Positions 1 through 8,211 of a stretch of 16,637 nt of DNA are shown in pieces. This DNA comes from JBLHGN01 sp047616325. GTDB lineage: Bacteria > Pseudomonadota > Gammaproteobacteria > Pseudomonadales > Cellvibrionaceae. Location of the stretch: contig JBLHGN010000054.1 in NCBI GenBank assembly GCA_047616325.1, positions 1-16,637 of the forward strand, written 5' to 3'. Position 1 is the first letter of the stretch; each line of letters opens with the position of its first letter. Below the pieces are notes generated by a model. That model did not search any database and was not told the DNA's origin. It saw only the letters and a list, made by a program, of their open reading frames with translations. The position numbers and the translations under genes are program-made.

Positions 1-126
1 TTGCCTTAGGGCTAAAAATGGCAAGCTTTTTTTGATTCACATCTAATAATACATAATATTCACTGGTAGGCTGGCGTTAGTTCTGCCGGGAATACATTTT
101 AAATTCACTCTCTAGGCAACTGGTAT
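1..126. other. Region upstream of mucA, no gene recognised
   Basis: No open frame of useful length crosses this stretch; all three forward frames stop within the first 50 bases. In related genomes the gene before mucA is the sigma factor rpoE/algU, and its end probably lies just outside the window, but nothing here proves that. I see no convincing promoter. The AGG at 114-116, about 10 bases before the mucA ATG, is the only ribosome-binding candidate. Confidence 0.4.
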
Positions 127-921
127 ATGACAAAATCTCCCAATAGCTCTGTTATCGAGTCGGTTTCCGCACTGATTGATGGCGAATCAAATGATTCCGA
201 TGTAAGTCAGGTACTTGATTCCATCGATACTCGGTCAGCAGGCCGTGAGGAAGCTCGGGCAAAATGGGAGCGTTATCAGCTGATTCGTTCGGTAATTAAA
301 CGAGACTGTCAGCATTCACCCGTAGATCTTTCGGTAGCAATTTCAGCAATTATTCAAACAGAAGAACAAGACCCTATCGTGTCTCTTGAGGATCAAGCAC
401 TACAGGGTGGTTCTGCCCAAGTGACACCTGTTAATGGCGCGTGGGTGAATGCCTGGAGTAAATGGCGCGATGTAATGGGCAAAACGGCGATAGCGGCTAC
501 GGTTGCCTTTGGTTTTGTCATTGGCGTGCAGCAGTTCAATGGTTATTCGGCGGGTTCGGGAGCACTTGTTGCCAACAATGCAAAGTCCGGCGCGGAGTCG
601 TCTTCAGGCGCAATCGCACACGGTGTTTTACCTGGATCGTCTGTACCCGAGGGCTTCGAGTTGCCTTCTCTATCAGCCAGAACTGTCAGCTCGTCAACTT
701 TCGATGTAGGTACTCGGTCGGGTTCGCGTAACAGTTCGCCAATAAGGGCGGGAGAGTTCGCTCAGGGCGCACTGGTTATTCACGACAATGAATTACAGAA
801 TCACATAAACCGTCTAATGTACAAGCACTCAGAGCAATCTGCATCCTCTGGGAGCATGGGTGTCATTCCGTTTGCTCGCGTCTCAGAGCTGCAATCTGAG
901 CCTCAAGAGGAAGGGGAATAA
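127..921 (+). CDS. mucA: Anti-sigma-E factor, RseA/MucA family
   Basis: Inner-membrane anti-sigma factor that sequesters the extracytoplasmic sigma factor RpoE/AlgU until regulated proteolysis frees it. The N-terminal cytoplasmic domain (about residues 8-85) starts with the family hallmark ESVSALIDGE (11-20), followed by the charged helical stretch around KWERYQLIRSVIKRD (46-60) that contacts the sigma factor. A single hydrophobic segment lies at about 117-137, and the rest is a Ser/Gly-rich periplasmic tail. The length of 264 aa is somewhat above the usual 190-220, mostly because of that tail. It is the first gene of a mucA-mucB-rseC-mucD run, six bases ahead of mucB, so co-transcription is likely. 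The family call is strong from motif, topology and neighbours; orthology to mucA rather than E. coli rseA is only a naming choice. Confidence 0.9.
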   Translation: MTKSPNSSVIESVSALIDGESNDSDVSQVLDSIDTRSAGREEARAKWERYQLIRSVIKRDCQHSPVDLSVAISAIIQTEEQDPIVSLEDQALQGGSAQVTPVNGAWVNAWSKWRDVMGKTAIAATVAFGFVIGVQQFNGYSAGSGALVANNAKSGAESSSGAIAHGVLPGSSVPEGFELPSLSARTVSSSTFDVGTRSGSRNSSPIRAGEFAQGALVIHDNELQNHINRLMYKHSEQSASSGSMGVIPFARVSELQSEPQEEGE

Positions 922-927
922 GATTCA

Positions 928-1965
928 ATGTCAGACGCATGTGGGCGTTTAGTTTGCCTGTCTTTTCTTTTATTTACTTCATACGTCTTTGCTCTCCCGC
1001 CTGAACCTCCAGCAACAGAAGTGCTGACAAAGATGGCTAAGGCCATTCGTCTTCTTGATTATCGAGGACGCCTAACTTATGAGCATTCGGGTAAGATCGA
1101 CGTTATTGAAATAAGTCATGGTGTTATCGGTGGCTTGGAGTACGAAAAGGTTTCGTACCTAAACGGCCCAGATCGTTCTCGCTCAAAGAGTGGCAACTCC
1201 TCGAATTGTATTTCACCCGGCAGTCGCTTGCTGAGCGGTGGTTTTTTGACGATGCCCAATGGTTCTCATTCAAGTATTGACCAATCCTACAGCTTTGTTT
1301 TTGTTGGTGAAGATCGCATAGCGGGTCGGGACGCATGGGTGATACGGCTCCAACCTAAAGATGACTATCGTTACAGTGTTGTTTTGGGGGTTGACAAAAC
1401 TACCTACTTGCCACTCAAATCGCTTCTTATTGCTAATGGTCGCAATGTTCTAGAACGTTTACATTTCATTTCTCTTGAGACTGAGCCAAGCTTAAACGCG
1501 GCTAGTTTTGATTTTCCCTCGGAAGAGGGCTCTGGGGTAGGGTCAAAAGGTCCGTGTACTGGTCAATCTCGATCTTTGGATTTAGAGTCATATTGGCAGC
1601 CTACCTGGGTGCCGCCAGGCTTTGTGCTGTCTGAATATAGTTACTCTGAGGAGGATGGACATGTAGAAACCTACACGGATGGTATTGCTACATTTTCTGT
1701 TTTTGTCGCGCCCACAAGCATCGATGGTGCAGATTTTTCTGATTCTAGTGCTAGTTTTCTTGCAATTCCAACCAGCCTCAAAAGAGGGGCGACGGTCATC
1801 GTTATGGCTCCGGTCAGCACTGCCGACAGTCGCTTTGGTGTCTCTGTCGTCGGTGAAATTCCGGGAGCGACGGCCAGTAAAATATTGACGACGGTTGCCT
1901 TGGTTACTGCGCCTTTACGTGTGAAGTCAGCGTCTGAAGACGCACCGCCTACAAAGGCCAATTGA
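928..1965 (+). CDS. mucB: Periplasmic sigma-E regulator, RseB/MucB family
   Basis: Periplasmic protein that binds the periplasmic part of RseA/MucA and shields it from the first protease; in the family, mislocalised lipoprotein or lipopolysaccharide signals release it. A signal peptide covers about residues 1-22 (hydrophobic LVCLSFLLFTSYVFA, then LPPEPP). Next come the LolA-like domain (about 25-215, beginning LTKMAKAIRLLDYRGRLTY, characteristic of RseB) and a smaller C-terminal domain (about 225-335, with SYWQPTWVPPGF at its start). 345 aa is close to the usual 310-330. The AGGAAGGGG inside the 3' end of mucA gives a strong ribosome-binding site for this ATG. Position directly after mucA confirms the call. 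Confidence 0.92.
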   Translation: MSDACGRLVCLSFLLFTSYVFALPPEPPATEVLTKMAKAIRLLDYRGRLTYEHSGKIDVIEISHGVIGGLEYEKVSYLNGPDRSRSKSGNSSNCISPGSRLLSGGFLTMPNGSHSSIDQSYSFVFVGEDRIAGRDAWVIRLQPKDDYRYSVVLGVDKTTYLPLKSLLIANGRNVLERLHFISLETEPSLNAASFDFPSEEGSGVGSKGPCTGQSRSLDLESYWQPTWVPPGFVLSEYSYSEEDGHVETYTDGIATFSVFVAPTSIDGADFSDSSASFLAIPTSLKRGATVIVMAPVSTADSRFGVSVVGEIPGATASKILTTVALVTAPLRVKSASEDAPPTKAN

Positions 1966-1983
1966 GAAATATAGTGATTTATT

Positions 1984-2493
1984 ATGTTGCATGAAACTGG
2001 CAAGGTCGTAGCGGTCGACGAAGATGGCTTGTGGGTGGAAACGCTCAAGCAGTCTGTTTGTGGGCAATGCTCAGCCAAAGCTGGCTGCGGGCAAAAATTG
2101 CTCAATTCATTGGCCGCTACAAGTAATTTTACCCTTATAAAAGTTCACTTCGACCCATTGTTCATAGAAGAGCAGTGGCAGGAGGGCGATGCTGTAGTTT
2201 TGGGGGTCGACGAGTTTGCTCTCGTAAAGGCAGCAGTAATTGCCTATTTGCTTCCTCTATTGTTTATGTTGTGTGGCGCTTATCTGGGGTCGAATATAGG
2301 GCCTTGGCATTTTTCAAGCGAGTTGCCTGCTATTGCGGGAGCTGTTGTTGGACTTTTTTGTGGTGCGCTTGCCGTCAAAATGCATTCGAACTTGTCAAAA
2401 AAAACATCGTGTTATGAGGCTCAAATAATCTCAAAGGCAGAAACCCCTTCGGCACTTATTTCAACTATAGAGCGTCAGCTGCAAGGCTCGTAG
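1984..2493 (+). CDS. rseC: RseC/MucC family inner-membrane protein
   Basis: Small membrane protein of the RseC/MucC family, linked in E. coli to sigma-E modulation and to the Rsx system that reduces SoxR. The sequence shows the family pattern: an N-terminal cytoplasmic domain with the cysteine motif C26-x2-C29-x5-C35 (CGQCSAKAGC), probably metal- or redox-binding, then two membrane helices at about 80-101 and 114-131. 169 aa is a normal length. It follows mucB after 18 bases and precedes mucD after 96 bases. The cysteine set is intact. The biochemical role is poorly defined across the family, so only the family assignment is firm. Confidence 0.9.
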   Translation: MLHETGKVVAVDEDGLWVETLKQSVCGQCSAKAGCGQKLLNSLAATSNFTLIKVHFDPLFIEEQWQEGDAVVLGVDEFALVKAAVIAYLLPLLFMLCGAYLGSNIGPWHFSSELPAIAGAVVGLFCGALAVKMHSNLSKKTSCYEAQIISKAETPSALISTIERQLQGS

Positions 2494-2589
2494 TGGTAGA
2501 CGTTATCATAACCCGTTAGGCGCTCGATGCCGTCTCCGGTTTTCCGCGACACAGAGTTTTAACCTACTATATTTTGGAGACGATATCTT

Positions 2590-3987
2590 ATGTTTCGGTC
2601 TATTTTAAACGCTTTTCTCCTATTCGTTTTGCTTTCGAGTGCTGCGGTCAATGCAGCGGTAAAGGGCCTACCAGATTTTTCTGGTTTGATCGAGCGGGCA
2701 TCTCCCGCCGTTGTTAAAATAAACACGGTGTCGAAGATATCTGGCGGGGGCTTTCGTTTGCCGCCCGGACAACAAATTCCCGATATATTTAAGCGTTTTT
2801 TAGAGCCGAGAGGCATGCCAGAGCGGGATATGCATTCTATGGGCTCGGGATTTTTTATTTCCTCCGATGGGTATCTGCTGACAAATAATCATGTAATCGA
2901 CAATGCTGATGAAATCGTGGTCCGGCTTATCGATAGGCGAGAGTTCGATGCAATTGTTATTGGTGTTGATCCCTTGTCGGACTTGGCGCTTTTGAAGGTT
3001 GAGGAAAAAGGTTTGCCATACCTGAAAATGGCGGACTCGAAAGTATTAAAGGTTGGTGAATGGGTGGTTGCCATTGGTTCGCCCTTTGGTCTGGATTTTT
3101 CTGCCAGTGCCGGAATAGTAAGCGCTAAAGGAAGAAGTATTCCCAATGGCTCAAATGGTAATTACGTGCCCTTTATTCAAACAGACGTAGCCATAAATCC
3201 CGGCAATTCAGGAGGCCCTTTGTTTAATCTCGACGGGGACGTGGTAGGCGTAAATTCTCAGATCTACACTCGGTCGGGCGGGTCAATTGGTTTGTCGTTC
3301 GCCATTCCTTCCAGTGTTGCCAAAAATGTTGTGGCGCAATTGAAGAAAAAGGGGAAAGTCGATCGAGGTTGGTTGGGTGTTGTTATTCAAGAAGTAGACA
3401 AGAATTTGGCTGACTCATTTTGTTTGGATGTTCCAATGGGCGCGTTAATCAGTTCAATGGAGCCCGCTGGCCCGGCAGAAAAGTCCGGCTTGAAAGTAGG
3501 CGATGTGATCATTAAATTTGATAGTGGCGACATATTCGAAAGTGCCGATTTGCCGCATGTGGTGGGTGTAACCACCCCCGGAGTCAGTGTTCCCGTGGAG
3601 ATCATTCGTCAGTGCAAAAAGAAGGTGCTCACGGTTAAAGTGGGCACTAAAGGCGGTGTCAAGTCTGAAGTGGCGGTCAGTGATGGCAGCCCCTCGGGCT
3701 CAGTAGGAGGGCGGTTGGGGGTGGTTGTTGAAAGCGTCGATAGGTCTCTATTAGAAAAAATGCAGCTTAAAGGTGGTGTTATGGTAAAAGAGGTAAACTC
3801 CAGCGGCGCCGCAGCCAAGGCGGGTGTGGCTATCGGAGATGTTATCGCCCAGCTAGGTTTTGAGGAGCTCATGGATGTAGATGACTTTAACAAGGTGGTG
3901 GAGTCGCTACCAAAAAACACCATACTACCTATTCGTTTTTTTAGTAATGGCCAGCCCGTATTTAGGACGTTTACCCTAGAGGAGTAA
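2590..3987 (+). CDS. mucD: Periplasmic serine protease, DegP/MucD type
   Basis: HtrA-family serine endoprotease and chaperone that clears misfolded envelope proteins and dampens the sigma-E response. A signal peptide spans residues 1-23 (hydrophobic core LLFVLLSSAAVNA). The trypsin-like domain holds the full triad: H101 in TNNHVI, D131 in DPLSDLALL and S207 in NPGNSGGP, with the spacing usual for DegP. The first PDZ domain covers about 257-350 (starting RGWLGVVIQEV) and the second about 372-462 (GRLGVVVESVD onward). At 465 aa it matches MucD. GGAGA at 2576-2580 is the ribosome-binding site. The 96-base gap before it has no clear terminator, so it can be read with mucABC, although a separate promoter cannot be excluded. 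Confidence 0.95.
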   Translation: MFRSILNAFLLFVLLSSAAVNAAVKGLPDFSGLIERASPAVVKINTVSKISGGGFRLPPGQQIPDIFKRFLEPRGMPERDMHSMGSGFFISSDGYLLTNNHVIDNADEIVVRLIDRREFDAIVIGVDPLSDLALLKVEEKGLPYLKMADSKVLKVGEWVVAIGSPFGLDFSASAGIVSAKGRSIPNGSNGNYVPFIQTDVAINPGNSGGPLFNLDGDVVGVNSQIYTRSGGSIGLSFAIPSSVAKNVVAQLKKKGKVDRGWLGVVIQEVDKNLADSFCLDVPMGALISSMEPAGPAEKSGLKVGDVIIKFDSGDIFESADLPHVVGVTTPGVSVPVEIIRQCKKKVLTVKVGTKGGVKSEVAVSDGSPSGSVGGRLGVVVESVDRSLLEKMQLKGGVMVKEVNSSGAAAKAGVAIGDVIAQLGFEELMDVDDFNKVVESLPKNTILPIRFFSNGQPVFRTFTLEE

Positions 3988-4301
3988 TGCCTGTGTTTTG
4001 GCCTTCACCATAAATGCGCAGAGGCACGAGAGCGTAGCGTGCGTGTTACATTTGCTGTAGACTTGCCGCACCTAAAACCGCGCCTAAAATGGGTTGCGGT
4101 TTTTCATGCTTAAGTCTGTTGGTTTTAGATGGCTGTATTACTTAACCTTTTGATTTTACAGCTGATAAAATAAATTTAGCCGTGATTCAACAAGAGCTTG
4201 AGTGCTCAATTGCCATATGATCTATGCCACGTCAGTTTGACGTCATCAAATTACAGAACTTAGGTCTTATATAAACCCATGTTAATGAGTTACGCAAAGC
4301 A
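3988..4301 (+). promoter_or_regulatory. Intergenic region between mucD and lepA (leader of lepA)
   Basis: This 314-base stretch has no credible coding frame. It contains a hairpin terminator near its start (4074-4104), a smaller hairpin GCACG/CGTGC (4024-4028 with 4038-4042), and an AT-rich second half. In that half are two symmetric motifs: TTGAG-TG-CTCAA at 4198-4209 and a TTTGA/TCAAA repeat around TGACGTCA near 4236-4250. A lepA promoter is expected here, but I found no pair of -35 and -10 boxes with good spacing: the TTGACG at 4237-4242 has no matching -10 at 16-18 bases. I therefore assign no promoter position. Confidence 0.45.
4074..4104 (+). terminator. Intrinsic terminator-like hairpin after mucD
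   Basis: Perfect 8-base inverted repeat AAAACCGC (4074-4081) and GCGGTTTT (4096-4103) with a 14-base loop, followed by one more T. The flanking A-run and T-run would let it work in both directions. It lies 87 bases after the mucD stop and about 200 bases before lepA, where the muc operon should end. The stem is short and the loop large, so strength is uncertain. Confidence 0.55.
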
Positions 4302-6101
4302 GTGTCAGATCTGAGTCATATTCGAAATTTTTCAATTATTGCCCACATTGATCACGGTAAATCCACACTTGCCGACCGCTTTATTCAGCATTGCGGTGGT
4401 TTGGAGGCCCGGGAAATGTCAGCGCAAGTGCTCGATTCAATGGATATTGAACGAGAGCGCGGCATCACGATTAAGGCCCAGAGTGTCACGCTAGACTACC
4501 ATTCGAAAGATGGTAAAACCTACCAGTTAAATTTTATTGATACGCCTGGGCACGTAGATTTTTCCTACGAAGTTTCTCGTTCGCTGGCGGCCTGCGAGGG
4601 CGCGCTGCTTGTTGTCGATGCAGCCCAGGGAGTTGAAGCGCAGTCGGTAGCCAATTGTTATACGGCCATTGAGCAGGGCTTAGAAGTAATTCCCATTCTT
4701 AATAAAATGGATTTACCCCAAGTTGAGCCGGAGCGAGTTGCCCAAGAAATTGAAGATATTATCGGTATTGACGCCACTGATGCCGTTAAATGCAGTGCCA
4801 AGTCGGGTATGGGTATAGAAGACGTTCTCGAGCGCCTGGTGAAACTGGTTCCACCACCTGTCGGCGACGTAAACGCGCCGCTTCAAGCCCTTATTATCGA
4901 CTCCTGGTTTGATAACTATCTTGGAGTAGTCTCGCTGGTGCGCGTCAAACAAGGCACACTTAAAGCAAAAGAAAAAATCATCACCAAATCCATCGGCAGG
5001 GCAAATGTTGTTGATGTAGTTGGCGTATTTACGCCTAAACGGCGCGATACCGGAGTGTTGCGAGCCGGTGAAGTAGGTTTTGTAGTCGCCGGCATAAAGG
5101 ATATTCATGGTGCCCCAGTGGGCGATACACTCACTCATGCTCACTCCCCCAACGTTGCAGCGCTGCCGGGCTTTAAAAAAGTTAAGCCACAGGTTTACGC
5201 AGGTCTGTTTCCAATAAACTCGGAAGATTACGAAAACTTTCGCGATGCTCTGGCCAAGTTGACTCTCAACGATGCCTCCTTGTTTTATGAGCCGGAAAGT
5301 TCAGATGCACTGGGCTTTGGCTTCAGGTGCGGGTTTTTGGGTATGCTTCACATGGAGATCATTCAGGAAAGACTGGAGCGTGAATACGACCTCGATCTGA
5401 TCACCACCGCGCCTACGGTAATATTTGAAGTGGTAACGAAAGACGGCCGTACCCTTAGTGTTGACAATCCCTCTAAGTTGCCCGACATTGGTCTTATTGA
5501 GGAAATGCGCGAGCCAATGGTTGAGGCAAATATACTGGTGCCGCAAACCTATTTGGGGTCAGTGATAACCTTGTGTGTCCAGAAGCGTGGTATACAAAAA
5601 GACATCCAGTTTCTTGGCAGCCAAGTGGCGGTCAAGTATGAGTTACCCATGAATGAAGTGGTTATGGACTTTTTTGACCGCTTAAAATCGGTAAGCCGCG
5701 GCTTCGCTTCGCTGGATTATAGCTTTGTCAGGTTTGCCCCCTCAAACTTGGTTCGCCTCGACGTGCTGATCAATACTGAGAAGGTCGATGCTCTGGCGAT
5801 CATTGTGCATCGCGACAACGCCCAATACAAAGGTCGCGCACTGGCCGATAAGATGAAGGAGTTAATTCCACGTCAAATGTTTGATGTGGCTATACAGGCA
5901 GCTATTGGTGGGCAAGTAGTTGCCCGAACCACTGTTAAAGCCCTGCGAAAAAACGTTACAGCTAAGTGTTACGGTGGTGATGTCTCTCGTAAAAAGAAAT
6001 TATTAGAAAAGCAAAAAGCTGGTAAAAAGAGAATGAAACAAGTGGGAAATGTCGAAATTCCCCAAGAGGCATTCCTGGCTGTGCTTAAAGTTGATAACTA
6101 A
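4302..6101 (+). CDS. lepA: Elongation factor 4 (LepA), ribosome-associated GTPase
   Basis: Translational GTPase related to EF-G that acts on ribosomes and affects initiation, elongation and growth under stress. All GTPase motifs are visible: G1 AHIDHGKST (14-22), G2 in RERGITIKAQ, G3 DTPGH, G4 NKMD and G5 SAKSG. The LepA-specific C-terminal domain ends with the conserved ALRKNVTAKCYGGDVSRKKK region and its Lys-rich tail. 599 aa is exactly the usual length. The start is GTG: the reading MSDLSHIRNFSIIAHIDHGK fits the family N-terminus, and the nearby ATGs at 4279 and 4285 are out of frame. The ribosome-binding site is weak. lepB follows after 17 bases, the classic lepA-lepB operon. Confidence 0.97.
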   Translation: MSDLSHIRNFSIIAHIDHGKSTLADRFIQHCGGLEAREMSAQVLDSMDIERERGITIKAQSVTLDYHSKDGKTYQLNFIDTPGHVDFSYEVSRSLAACEGALLVVDAAQGVEAQSVANCYTAIEQGLEVIPILNKMDLPQVEPERVAQEIEDIIGIDATDAVKCSAKSGMGIEDVLERLVKLVPPPVGDVNAPLQALIIDSWFDNYLGVVSLVRVKQGTLKAKEKIITKSIGRANVVDVVGVFTPKRRDTGVLRAGEVGFVVAGIKDIHGAPVGDTLTHAHSPNVAALPGFKKVKPQVYAGLFPINSEDYENFRDALAKLTLNDASLFYEPESSDALGFGFRCGFLGMLHMEIIQERLEREYDLDLITTAPTVIFEVVTKDGRTLSVDNPSKLPDIGLIEEMREPMVEANILVPQTYLGSVITLCVQKRGIQKDIQFLGSQVAVKYELPMNEVVMDFFDRLKSVSRGFASLDYSFVRFAPSNLVRLDVLINTEKVDALAIIVHRDNAQYKGRALADKMKELIPRQMFDVAIQAAIGGQVVARTTVKALRKNVTAKCYGGDVSRKKKLLEKQKAGKKRMKQVGNVEIPQEAFLAVLKVDN

Positions 6102-6118
6102 AATATTGGTGTGTAGTA

Positions 6119-6988
6119 ATGGATATTAATCTTCCCCTTTTACTGTTTCTTGCTGTTGCATTTACTGGTGTGACTTGGCTTGTGGATCTGGCTTTTTTTA
6201 GCAAGTCTCGCGAGCAAAAAATCGCCGCAGTTGATGGTCAGTTTTCTTCGTTGACGGTTGAGCAAAAGCAGCAGGACGAGAGCTATAAAAAGGCGATGGA
6301 AACGGTATCTTTAGAGCCTGTTTTGGTGGAGTATTCTAAGTCTTTTTTTCCTGTACTTTTCCTAGTGTTTGCTCTGCGCTCGTTTATAGTTGAACCATTT
6401 CAGATACCGTCAGAATCCATGGTGCCCACCCTGGAAGTTGGCGACTTTATACTGGTTAATAAATTTACCTATGGCATTCGTTTGCCGCTTATACGAACCA
6501 AGATATTGGATATAAACACCCCCAAACGTGGCGAGGTTATGGTGTTTTTTCCGCCGAACAAAGACCAATATTTTATTAAGCGCATTGTTGGGCTTCCGGG
6601 CGATGTGATTCGCTACGCTGACAATGTCTTATATGTTAACGGCGAAAAGATGAAGCAAGAGTTGGCCTATACGGACCCAAGGATTGACAATGCATGTAAT
6701 TATATTGGCCGAGGGCAGGGCGAATATGTGGTTGTGAACGAGACCTTTGGCGATGTCTCCCACCTTATGCGGAAGTGCGAATCACCCTTAATGGCGAGCA
6801 GTGATCGTTCCTGGAAGGTGCCAGAAGGCCATTTTTTTATGATGGGAGATAATCGGGACAATAGCTCCGATAGCCGGGTGTGGGGAGCCGTGCCGGAAGA
6901 ACGAATTGTTGGCAAAGCATTTGCTATTTGGATGCATTGGGAATCGTTATTGAGTATTCCCAGCTTTTCACGTGTAGGCGCGATTTAA
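6119..6988 (+). CDS. lepB: Signal peptidase I
   Basis: Inner-membrane serine protease that removes signal peptides from exported proteins such as MucB and MucD of this window. Two membrane segments (about 5-26 and 76-90) flank a cytoplasmic loop, followed by the periplasmic catalytic domain. The Ser-Lys dyad is intact: S100 in PSESMVPTL and K154 in YFIKRIVGLPGD, 54 residues apart as in E. coli. The C-terminal box GDNRDNSSDSRVWG is also present. 289 aa is shorter than the E. coli protein (324) but normal for this group. It sits between lepA and the DUF4845 gene in the conserved order. Confidence 0.96.
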   Translation: MDINLPLLLFLAVAFTGVTWLVDLAFFSKSREQKIAAVDGQFSSLTVEQKQQDESYKKAMETVSLEPVLVEYSKSFFPVLFLVFALRSFIVEPFQIPSESMVPTLEVGDFILVNKFTYGIRLPLIRTKILDINTPKRGEVMVFFPPNKDQYFIKRIVGLPGDVIRYADNVLYVNGEKMKQELAYTDPRIDNACNYIGRGQGEYVVVNETFGDVSHLMRKCESPLMASSDRSWKVPEGHFFMMGDNRDNSSDSRVWGAVPEERIVGKAFAIWMHWESLLSIPSFSRVGAI

Positions 6989-7030
6989 GCTTTATACAAT
7001 TATTTTTGACACCTTTAGAGATTTTTCTGT

Positions 7031-7444
7031 ATGAAAAACAACCAACGCGGTTTATCTTCCATAGGTTGGCTGGTGGTGCTGAGTATCGCCAGTATTATTA
7101 TTACCTGCACAGTAAAAATGGTGCCGGCATATGCTGACGACAGATATGTTGTCGATGCTCTGAAAACGTTGGTAAAAAACAACCCCGATCTCGCTTCTTT
7201 GAAAGAAGTCCAAATCAAGTCTCAGCTGGGTAAATATTTAGCTATTAATAGTGTGAACTCTGCGGCAGAAAATAGCTTTGAAGTGAAAAAGCGACGGGGC
7301 GGAGTGGTTGTTAACTCCATCTATGAGGTTAGGGTGCCTATTATTATAAATATTGATGTTGTCATGACGTTTAAACATCAGCTCGATACTCAAAATGCTT
7401 CTGCCTGCTGCAAGTACATCGTCAAAGAAGTCGATGAATCTTAG
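7031..7444 (+). CDS. DUF4845 family membrane protein
   Basis: Small protein of unknown function that recurs between lepB and rnc in gammaproteobacteria. One N-terminal membrane helix (about residues 9-27) follows the charged start KNNQRGLSSIGW, which looks rather like a type IV pilin or pseudopilin leader. The remaining roughly 110 residues would form a small extracytoplasmic domain, with a Cys-Cys pair near the end (ASACCKYIV). 137 aa is usual. Its last codons overlap the rnc start by 11 bases, so translation of the two is probably coupled. The family is recognised from position and form; no function is claimed. Confidence 0.8.
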   Translation: MKNNQRGLSSIGWLVVLSIASIIITCTVKMVPAYADDRYVVDALKTLVKNNPDLASLKEVQIKSQLGKYLAINSVNSAAENSFEVKKRRGGVVVNSIYEVRVPIIINIDVVMTFKHQLDTQNASACCKYIVKEVDES

Positions 7445-8108
7445 TAAGTTAGAAACGCGTATTGGCTGCGAATTTGTCGATCAACAGTTATTTGTTCAGG
7501 CTTTAACGCATCGCAGTTTTGGAAAGAACAATAATGAGCGGCTCGAGTTTTTGGGCGATTCACTGCTCAATCTCATTATTGCAGAGGCATTATTTCTCAA
7601 ATTTAATGAAGCGAGAGAGGGCGATTTAAGCCGTTTGAGATCGAGCCTTGTTAAAGGTGTTACCTTGGCCCAGGTTGGCAAGGAGTTTGATCTTGGTGAT
7701 TATCTTTTGCTTGGTGAAGGAGAGCTGAAAAGTGGTGGTTTTCGGCGCGAATCTATTTTGGCTGATGCTGTTGAGGCGATAATAGGAGCAATTTTTTTAG
7801 ATGCGGGTATGGCAAAGTGTCGTGAAATTGTTCTACTGTGGTTCTCGAAACGCTTGTCCGATATCAGTTTAAGCAATACCAGCAAAGATCCAAAAACTCG
7901 TTTGCAAGAATACTTGCAGGAGCGTAAGCAGGAGATTCCCAGTTATTCTGTAATTGAAACAAGCGGTTTGTCGCATGCTATGGAGTTTTTGGTGGAGTGT
8001 CGCCTATCGGGCAATGGAATTGTTTGTCAGGCTAAGGGAGCCAGCAAACGCACCGCAGAAAAGCTAGCTGCAGAGAAGATGTTAGCATTGTTAAAACAGG
8101 CGCTCTAA
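7434..8108 (+). CDS. rnc: Ribonuclease III
   Basis: Double-strand-specific endoribonuclease that processes rRNA precursors and some mRNAs. The signature NERLEFLGDS carries metal-binding residues E35, E38 and D42; D111 and E114 in ADAVEAIIGAIF complete the site. A double-stranded RNA-binding domain covers about 150-222, from KTRLQEYLQE through KGASKRTAEKLAA. I place the start at the ATG at 7434 (MNLSKLETRIG), giving 224 aa against the usual 226; an earlier in-frame ATG at 7395 would add 13 residues not expected in the family, and AAGAAG just before 7434 can serve as ribosome-binding site. It overlaps the DUF4845 gene by 11 bases. Confidence 0.96.
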   Translation: MNLSKLETRIGCEFVDQQLFVQALTHRSFGKNNNERLEFLGDSLLNLIIAEALFLKFNEAREGDLSRLRSSLVKGVTLAQVGKEFDLGDYLLLGEGELKSGGFRRESILADAVEAIIGAIFLDAGMAKCREIVLLWFSKRLSDISLSNTSKDPKTRLQEYLQERKQEIPSYSVIETSGLSHAMEFLVECRLSGNGIVCQAKGASKRTAEKLAAEKMLALLKQAL

Positions 8109-8211
8109 AACAGCGTATTTAAACGTGATTGAGTATGTTGTCAATAAATACGGACTCAACTTGCGCTGGGTGTATGTAGGCCTATTGTAAACATTCTATA
8201 GAAGCTAGCTT

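Noticed and set aside
15..40. Possible terminator: A-run, GC step and T-run (aaaaatggcaagcttttttt).
   Set aside because: The stem is nearly all A-T with very few G-C pairs and a mismatched centre, so it would not be stable.
4713..5144. A 143-codon minus-strand frame inside lepA.
   Set aside because: It is antisense to a fully conserved part of lepA, without a ribosome-binding site or family resemblance.
7395..7433. An earlier in-frame ATG for rnc.
   Set aside because: It adds 13 residues (MLLPAASTSSKKS) not expected in RNase III, and the ATG at 7434 gives the usual length.
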